A program made the translations under genes and the position numbers. A DNA stretch of 64,000 nucleotides from positions 17,936,001-18,000,000 of the forward strand of contig OU964919.1 in assembly GCA_918807975.1 (NCBI GenBank). Direction: 5' to 3'. This document shows, in pieces, positions 57,670 to 64,000 of this stretch; the stretch's first letter is position 1; each line of letters starts with the position of its first letter. The notes below the pieces were generated by a model. It searched no databases. It saw only the letters and a program-made list of their open reading frames with translations, and was not told the origin of the DNA. The stretch comes from Aplidium turbinatum (lineage: Eukaryota > Chordata > Ascidiacea > Aplousobranchia > Polyclinidae).

Positions 57670-57733
57670 AAATCAGTTCTGTTTTTTTTTTACATTGATT
57701 CAACGAGTAAATGTAAAAGAGGACTGATTTGCT
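57670..57733. repeat. Short palindromic repeat, copy with deleted centre
   Basis: AAATCAGTTCTG then a T run, ACATTGATTCAACGAGTAA, and ATGTAAAAGAGGACTGATTT. The left and outer arms are intact; the centre and part of the right arm are missing. Its right flank GCTGGTTGGGTT is shared with the 11978 copy. Confidence 0.75.
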
Positions 57734-60700
57734 GGTTGGGTTATTGCTTATACATAGAGGTGTTGTACCGTGATATTTTCATTAAATTTGGCAAAAAAAA
57801 CGATTGTTAAGTTTTGTGTTGTTGAGAATGTTTGAATCTACATATCCGGTGTTTGAACATTCATTCAACGCCCTTACGCTAAATGAATCTAAAAGCAAGA
57901 GATTGAATAACAATTAAACCACTTGCGCAAAAGCAAGCATCAGTTTTGCAAAAGTGTAAACATTTTGTCATTCGTAAGAATCACAAAATGATGTTTTGTT
58001 TTTGTTGAAAAAATGTCGTTTTCACTGAGGATTTTTGGATGAACATGTCAGTGCCTATAGCACGATTTGTTGGATATAATAAACTCAAAACATGTAAGTA
58101 TCTTATTTTTTATATTTTCATTATGATTTCAATGTATTTAGCACAAACGTTTGTGTAATTTTTGTCGAAAACAAGCTGAAACTTCACTGTATATGATCAC
58201 ATGTTTCAATATATTGCGTATATTCGTTGTGTATATGATATAATGTAAAACTGTATAAGTTATTTTTTTTTTTCTCTTAAACTTATTTATAACAATAATC
58301 CAAGGTGAGTCCTCGCTGTTTTGTGTGACTTAATTTTGTTATGTATTTTCATATGTAGCCTATTTAACTTTTGTGCAAGTTTAACCATTTTTGAATTCTT
58401 TATAAGAATAATGTGACATACCCCGCGTTCTAAACGTGACTTGTTCTAGACAACCAATAAGTTCTTTACCGTAACCTATTTTTTGTGCAATTACCGATAA
58501 AGGGAATATAATGAATGTCGTTTTACCAGACAACGGTAAGTGGAAATTAACACGTTTCCCCTGGTGTCCTTTCGTACTGCTTCATCGATTTTGTTGGTTT
58601 TACATTCATATCACGTACTGTTTGTAGACTGTTTGTTTTTTATTGTGCAGAAGCAACAGGGCGCTGTTTTGCATCAATTTTATATGGGAAGCTGGGTTTT
58701 CAATACAAAACAAACTTTAATAAGCCGCCATTTAACATAGTTTTATTTCTAAGTGACAACTATTATCATCATAATGTCACATCACTTTGTGCCAACTTTC
58801 TTTAACTTTCTTGCACATTGGTGGCATCAGTTTGCATAGTTTTAAGTTGTTTCAACATTGTTCTCACATGACGTTATTAACCCCTGACTGGTCAAAGCGA
58901 AATCGATTTGTTATTGAATGAAGTTCTTTTTCTTGAGTATTTTCTACCAGTTACTACAACTGTGTGGGAGCGATTGCATGTTTTCATAGCTCAGGGTTTT
59001 TCAAGAAAATTATTACATTGGTGAAAGTCTCGCCACCTTTTAGACATTGTTTTTTTCATATATCTTTGTTAAAATGTAGTTCGGTTTTCTACCTGTGAAG
59101 AAGGCTGCTTCTAGGTGTATGGACGTAATCCTCTGCTAACTGCAAAGCCGATGAAGGATATGGGGCGAGACTCTATTCCAAGGTTCGGTAAACCAGTTCT
59201 TTCGAATGGAGACAAGAACTATGTCTTGAAGGATCAATTACCAATTGACGATTGACTCCTCAACCTCTGCGCATGTGTCCTTGATGCTGCAATGAACAGA
59301 TTATGTTCCTATCCCAGTATCGTTTTCAGAAGATCTGGTTTGCTGAACTTTGGAATTCAGTATACTCTTGTCTTTTTCAAACAAATAACGAAAATAAACA
59401 ACGTCTAGGGGTGGCGATACGCTCAAACCACCGTGCACAATAATAGTAAAGACGTAAAATTAACCAGTGTCATGTTTCAAAATCTCTTTGTTTTTTATAT
59501 AGTGGTCGTTTGGCAATTTTTGTTGATAACATGCAATTGTTCTCACGTTGCTGCAGTAAATGGTTTTTCAATCATATATTACGTTTTTGCAATGTTTGTT
59601 TTAACATTTACGACGCATTCTACTTTTCAGGTTACGGAGAGCATCGTATGTTTGTTTGTTTTTGATATTTTGTTGACCGTATTACTTGACTTTTATGCTT
59701 AAATATTTCTTTCTTTTAGGAACAGGTTTGCGTAATATTTACGCGCTCGGTGAAGCGTGTCGTCGTCTTCGTGATCATGTGGCGTTTCCTTTTTGTCCAA
59801 TCAGAAACACGCAGATTAGTAAAATCTGTCAACCGTCAGTCACTGTGTGACGCCATACAATGAAGAATAAAAGAATTTCAACTTGTTTCTGTTTGATGAA
59901 GTTCATCTTGAGACGTGCAGTGATTTCATTTTGTCATATTTTGGCTGCGTTACCAGACAGTTTCAGTGCAATGGCAGAAAGCACGCTTACTGTGATAATT
60001 TATCAAATGACAGGGTTTTCGGGAGATTTTTTTTTATCATGGAAAATATTCCGCTAAATCCCAATCCACAAAAAGCTTTCTCTCCAATCTTCATATCGTT
60101 TCGATGAATGATCGTTTGATCAGCAATCGACTGCTTGACCCACGCTCCCACAGCCTGGTATCTGCGTCATGAGCCTTTTAGGAACTTCTTTTCACAACGG
60201 CTAGGAGAGGTTGTTTGCGAAGTTCAGTTGTTTTTATTTTTGTCCATTACAGCAAAAACAATACACGTCAACACAGCAAAGGTCGAGAAAAAGGTAGAAG
60301 CGACAAAACGCGAACGTCGAAAGTAGTATGCTGAGTGTAGGTATGAAAAATACCGAGGATGGAAGATTTAATTGATAGGATGAGTTGGCTACATTTTTCA
60401 ATCTCATCGTAACTCTTATCACTGCGTAATTTTATTGATTTGTTTCTTAGTAACCGAAAAACAACATTGTTGTTTTTTTTCTAAACTTAACTGCTGCATT
60501 CTTGATCTGAACTACCGAAGATTTTACTATGTTTACTTATAAAGTTGTGCTGAAGAGAATTTAATATTCGAAATCGCAATACACAGCAAGATAACTTGAT
60601 AGAACTTGGACTAGTACATTTTTCTTGAGTACATAATTATCAGGCAGTGCATCCTAGTATGGATACGTGATTGGGCCTCTCTCTAGCACCGGCTTGCTGG

Positions 60701-61363
60701 GTGTGCAGTTGTTCTCTTGAGTTATATCGCCCTTTTCATTATTTTTACGTAAACATTGGTTTGGGTATAAGCACGTGCGTATTTGTGACGGCTTTGTTCT
60801 CGATGGGCGATACTGACCTTAATTGTGGAAAATCACATTAAAATCGATGCAACAAAAATTCTAATGAAAGAATGATAAGACGAGTGAAGACATATAAATC
60901 CCCAAAGAAGCAAAAAATGATTTTATAGCCACAAATGACTAGTTCCGCCACTGTAGGATACGTACGTAGTAGCGTTAGCCCATAACTGGTAGGATATGCC
61001 GACTGAGTAGCCTAGTACCGTACACTTTTGTAGCGGGTTGAAACGACTGGAAAATTCACTGTGCGTTAGTCCTTGTTCCGGCATCAGGCGATTAGAGTTG
61101 AGGGGCTATTCGAACAATTGTGGTAGTTTTCCTGTGACTCGTAAAAGTTAGTATATTTTGCTGTTGCTGAATTTTAAACAAGAATAAGTTTCATTGTCTT
61201 TTAAAGTTTAGACATCATCATATGTAGGCTAGCTCTTGTGATGGGATGTCAAACGCACGGCTTCGTCCACTCTGACAGTTGAATAATAAGAATCAAATAG
61301 CAATGATAAACAAGGAAAATCACAGGGAACATAAAAGCAAAAATAAAATGTTGATCTGAAAAA

Positions 61364-61566
61364 TCATCGTGAGGTCGAACTTTTAGGCTTTTCTGATGCA
61401 GAACTTTCACCACGATTGATGCAGGGAGTGATGGATGAGGATGCTGTCTGCACAAGGTACGGATGAAAACGACGCAATGCTTGGTATTGGGACAATGCCG
61501 CTTCAGCAGAAAAAGGAAGCCCTTCTGGCCGATGCAGTGACATCAGTCCAAGAGCAGTTCTTCTGA
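61364..61566 (-). CDS. Candidate terminal coding exon, unidentified
   Basis: Acceptor TTGTTTCTTCAG at 61567-61578 is strong. The longest frame after it reads RTALGLMSLHRPEGLPFSAE and ends KPKSSTSR before a stop. Base composition is more coding-like than the surroundings. No family was recognised and the phase does not fit the candidate exon at 62394-62543 in this frame. It could be chance. Confidence 0.25.
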
Positions 61567-62393
61567 AGAAACAACAAATATGCAACTGAATATTCGAACA
61601 AAGCATCAAACACTATATTCAAATAACAGATGTTTGAGCTCACTTGCTTAATGGGATACTGTTGTGTTTTTAAACTCATACAACGAGTCATACTGGAGTT
61701 CTTTTTTTTTTTTATTATAAAGTTGTACAACCAAGATAGATAGTGTGAAACCTCCAAAGTAGGCTAAGCTCAAAACGAAAAGTGCTGATTAACAAAAGCT
61801 TGCGGATGAATACAAAGCAAGAGAAAACCTGCGGGAAACGAAAAAAAAAGTAGCTTAGCCTACATAATTTTAATCTAAATAAGTCAAAAGGCATAACAGA
61901 TACAGAGTTTTATCATCACCCAACAACTAGGCTACTTGTTCATGTTGGAACTGTCGAGCTCTGAAAACTCTGAAGAAAAGTACATCTCCCTCATCTCAGG
62001 ATAAAATGTTGTTTTACTTGATATGTGAATAGAAAGGGCAGACCAATATCCTACTAGGTGACTACAGTCGGCTTATCGCTTTAGATAGAAATTATTATCA
62101 TTATTTATCCGCATCAGACAAGGCTGTTTATATCTAAAGTAACGAAATAAAACGCTAGTGCAATAGGCCTATCAGCTATTATTGTGTGAGTGTCGCCAGC
62201 TAGCCGTACTTGCATTGCGCTCATTCATTTAACAAATGACGATTCGACTGCGTAAACTATACAGTTTGCAATAGCCCCATAAAGGGTATGAATAGATCTA
62301 CCACAAAAGAGTGCTCAACTGCTCAATGCAAAGCGCAATGCTAAGCAGAGCTAATTCAAGTAGCCTAAATTAAATCATTATTATCAAATAAAC

Positions 62394-62543
62394 CTGTTTC
62401 ACACTTTGCGGGATTGTCAGAAGATGCTTCTTCAACTTCAACTTTTCACCTGACTCGATGACTAATATAATCTTTCGCTGCTTCCTGTCTGTTGTTGAAT
62501 ATATTTGCACCGGTTTATATTTGTACCCTTTAGGTCCTACCAT
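62394..62543 (-). CDS. Candidate coding exon, unidentified
   Basis: ATG at 62543 opens 50 codons with a basic composition: MVGPKGYKYKPVQIYSTTDR, KQRKIILVIESGEKLKLKKH, LLTIPQSVKQ. It ends at a possible donor CAG|GTTTAT in phase 0. The amino-acid composition looks protein-like rather than random. No family was recognised. It may be the start of a minus-strand gene that continues toward 61.5 kb. Confidence 0.3.
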
Positions 62544-62647
62544 TTTTCGCAACAGACAAAATAAAAGGTTTCTCTCTCTCTGTAATACATTTCTGGTTTA
62601 TACCTTAGCTGAATCGGTATGTTGTAATTAAAACTCTTTGAAACAAA

Positions 62648-63050
62648 CATGGCCACCTAAAGATACGGCTGGATTGTCACATTTTGCAGAAATTTCCAGG
62701 TTTGCCTAACTTTGGGCGAACGTATAAATTTTTCTAAAAATTAGATTTTTACGCTTTCTTTATTCTTTTCCCCAGATGACACAATAGGTTTTAACATTCT
62801 CACATGTTAAAAAAAAAATGATTTCGAAGATTTTAGTCAGACTGTTAATTTTCAATAACAGTCTGATTTTGTGTTTTTCAACTTACTTTTTCTCATTTGC
62901 TACTGCTTCCCCAAGGCAACAAAAAGTTTTATGTCATTAGGAAACCGCAAAAAGTAAAAAAATCTCAAAAAATGTCAGTCAAACACTAGCAGTAGCTGTA
63001 ATCAAAATCTGCAAAATGTGACAAATCAGGCCGCATCTCTAGGTGGCCAT
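62648..63050. mobile_element. Miniature inverted-repeat element, copy 2
   Basis: A 403-base copy of the element at 28789-29204, about 93% identical by eye, in the same orientation. Flanking GAAACAAA (62640-62647 and 63051-63058) is its own target duplication, so it inserted independently. Confidence 0.9.
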
Positions 63051-63058
63051 GAAACAAA

Positions 63059-64000
63059 TTTAATTTTTTTTTGCTTGACAAAAAGTCCTTCACTAGAAAT
63101 TTAGTTCATAACGAAAAAAGCCGACTATGATTTTTTCATAAAAAAAAATGCAATATTGCAAAATATTTGTAGGCTATTGCGAACACTCGAAAGGCCAAAT
63201 AATTGCCAAGTTGTTTTGTATAAAATTTGCAACAGTTTAAAAAAAAAAAAAACAATTAAAAAATTTTGCGCCCTAAGGAATCCTGCGATCATTGTGAATA
63301 TTTTTGTTTAGAATAACGTATCCCTAGTCGCAAGACACCTAACGTATAACAAAATACCTACAGTAGTTTATTTGGATGATAGTTTAGTCTTAGTATGTGG
63401 CATTAAGCGCCATGCGGACAGGCTCATCTTCAGTAGGCCTAATGCATGGCCCGATTGTTTGCTTAAATTAGGAAGATTTAACTCAAATGTTGGCGTACCC
63501 AATGTGATGAAAATTTGGACGAAAAGGTGTGAAGACTGGATGAGAAGAAGTTGATTCCAATCTACTCATGGCTAAGTTTCTCATCAATCTCTGAAAGTCT
63601 TGGTTGTTGTGAAGGTGAGAACGATCCACGTTCCTTTGAGCAGCTGGAAAACAAAAGCAGCGTTTTGCAAATCAATCACTTCTTGGTCTTCTTCTTCTTC
63701 TTCTTGGTGTAAGGTTTATACTCAGGAGTTTACCAAACAAGAGACGGTCGTATTGGAAATATTATTATTTTCAACTTAATTTGTATGATTTGTTGAAGTG
63801 GAAGCTTTCATTACGAACACGTAGCTTCATCAAGGAAAATGTTCAGTTAGACCAATTTTTGTTCATCTCAAGTGATTGCAACATAAACAAAGCACTGTAC
63901 TTTATCGAAAGATAAAAGCTTTACAGTAATAGCGAGGTCGACAAATTTGGCTTCACTATAGTAAAATATCAAAAAAAAATAAGGTCGTTTTATCCAAAAA
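63059..64000. other. Window end, nothing assigned
   Basis: AT-rich sequence with poly-A runs and a short CTT array at 63688-63706. A 60-residue frame at 63372-63554 starts MDDSLVLVCGIKRHADRLIF but matches nothing known to me. Confidence 0.35.

Larger units (their letters stand above)
57069..62393. other. Intergenic, mostly unassigned
   Basis: It contains the palindromic repeat at 57670-57733 and scattered short frames. Splice-like sites near 58094, 58536, 58650, 59630 and 60251 do not join into a consistent protein. The tail KVEKKVEATKRERRK at 60282-60326 after a fair acceptor is suggestive but unsupported. A candidate exon at 61364-61566 is listed separately. Confidence 0.35.

Noticed and set aside
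58010-58110. Possible first exon MNMSVPIARFVGYNKLKT ending at a GTAAGT donor
   Set aside because: No downstream exon joins in phase with a believable protein, and nothing matches a known family.
59433-59702. Hydrophobic 89-residue plus-strand frame
   Set aside because: T-rich DNA gives hydrophobic frames by default; no flanking support.
60252-60326. Possible terminal exon with tail KVEKKVEATKRERRK after a fair acceptor
   Set aside because: Basic tails arise easily in A-rich DNA and no upstream exon supports it.
63372-63554. 60-residue open frame near the window end
   Set aside because: No recognisable motif or splice context; length is expected by chance.

Overview
This is eukaryotic, AT-rich, gene-poor metazoan DNA. 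Two host genes with spliceosomal introns can be read: a fibroblast growth factor (FGF) gene on the minus strand (about 2.05-9.3 kb, three coding exons seen) and an RBM33 orthologue on the plus strand (37.1-55.6 kb, sixteen coding exons modelled). Compact coding exons, moderate introns, many hAT-type miniature elements and the gene content fit an invertebrate deuterostome. An ascidian tunicate is my best guess, but this is inference: no species-diagnostic sequence was recognised. Many of the listed open frames begin with TTG or CTG, so I relied on ATG codons, splice signals, phase agreement and family resemblance.

Layout: 1-2.05 kb is sequence downstream of the FGF gene, with a tandem ACGT hairpin. 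2.05-9.3 kb is the FGF gene; its introns hold copies of a short palindromic repeat. 9.4-37 kb has no recognisable host gene and is densely filled with transposon remains. These include hAT-like miniature elements with perfect 8-bp target duplications, long foldbacks, a tandem duplication, and a broken Ty3/Gypsy LTR element (30175-35379) nested in an older hAT element (30086-36083). 37.1-55.6 kb is RBM33. Its introns carry a 2.25-kb terminal-inverted-repeat element with an unclassified transposase-like protein and a LINE fragment nested inside it, a dead hAT transposase copy, several miniature elements and a likely tRNA-derived SINE. 55.6-64 kb is mostly unassigned, with two weak candidate exons on the minus strand and a second copy of a miniature element that also occurs at 28.8 kb.

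The two host genes have unrelated jobs: a secreted or cell-surface growth factor, and a nuclear RNA-binding/export factor. The most unusual signals are a dispersed roughly 70-bp perfect-dyad repeat family (eight copies), symmetric Arg-Ser exon coding in RBM33, the FGF architecture (buried hydrophobic segment, long polybasic linker, C-terminal tail), a TIR element with an orphan protein family, and hAT-like elements with dense arrays of short subterminal motifs.
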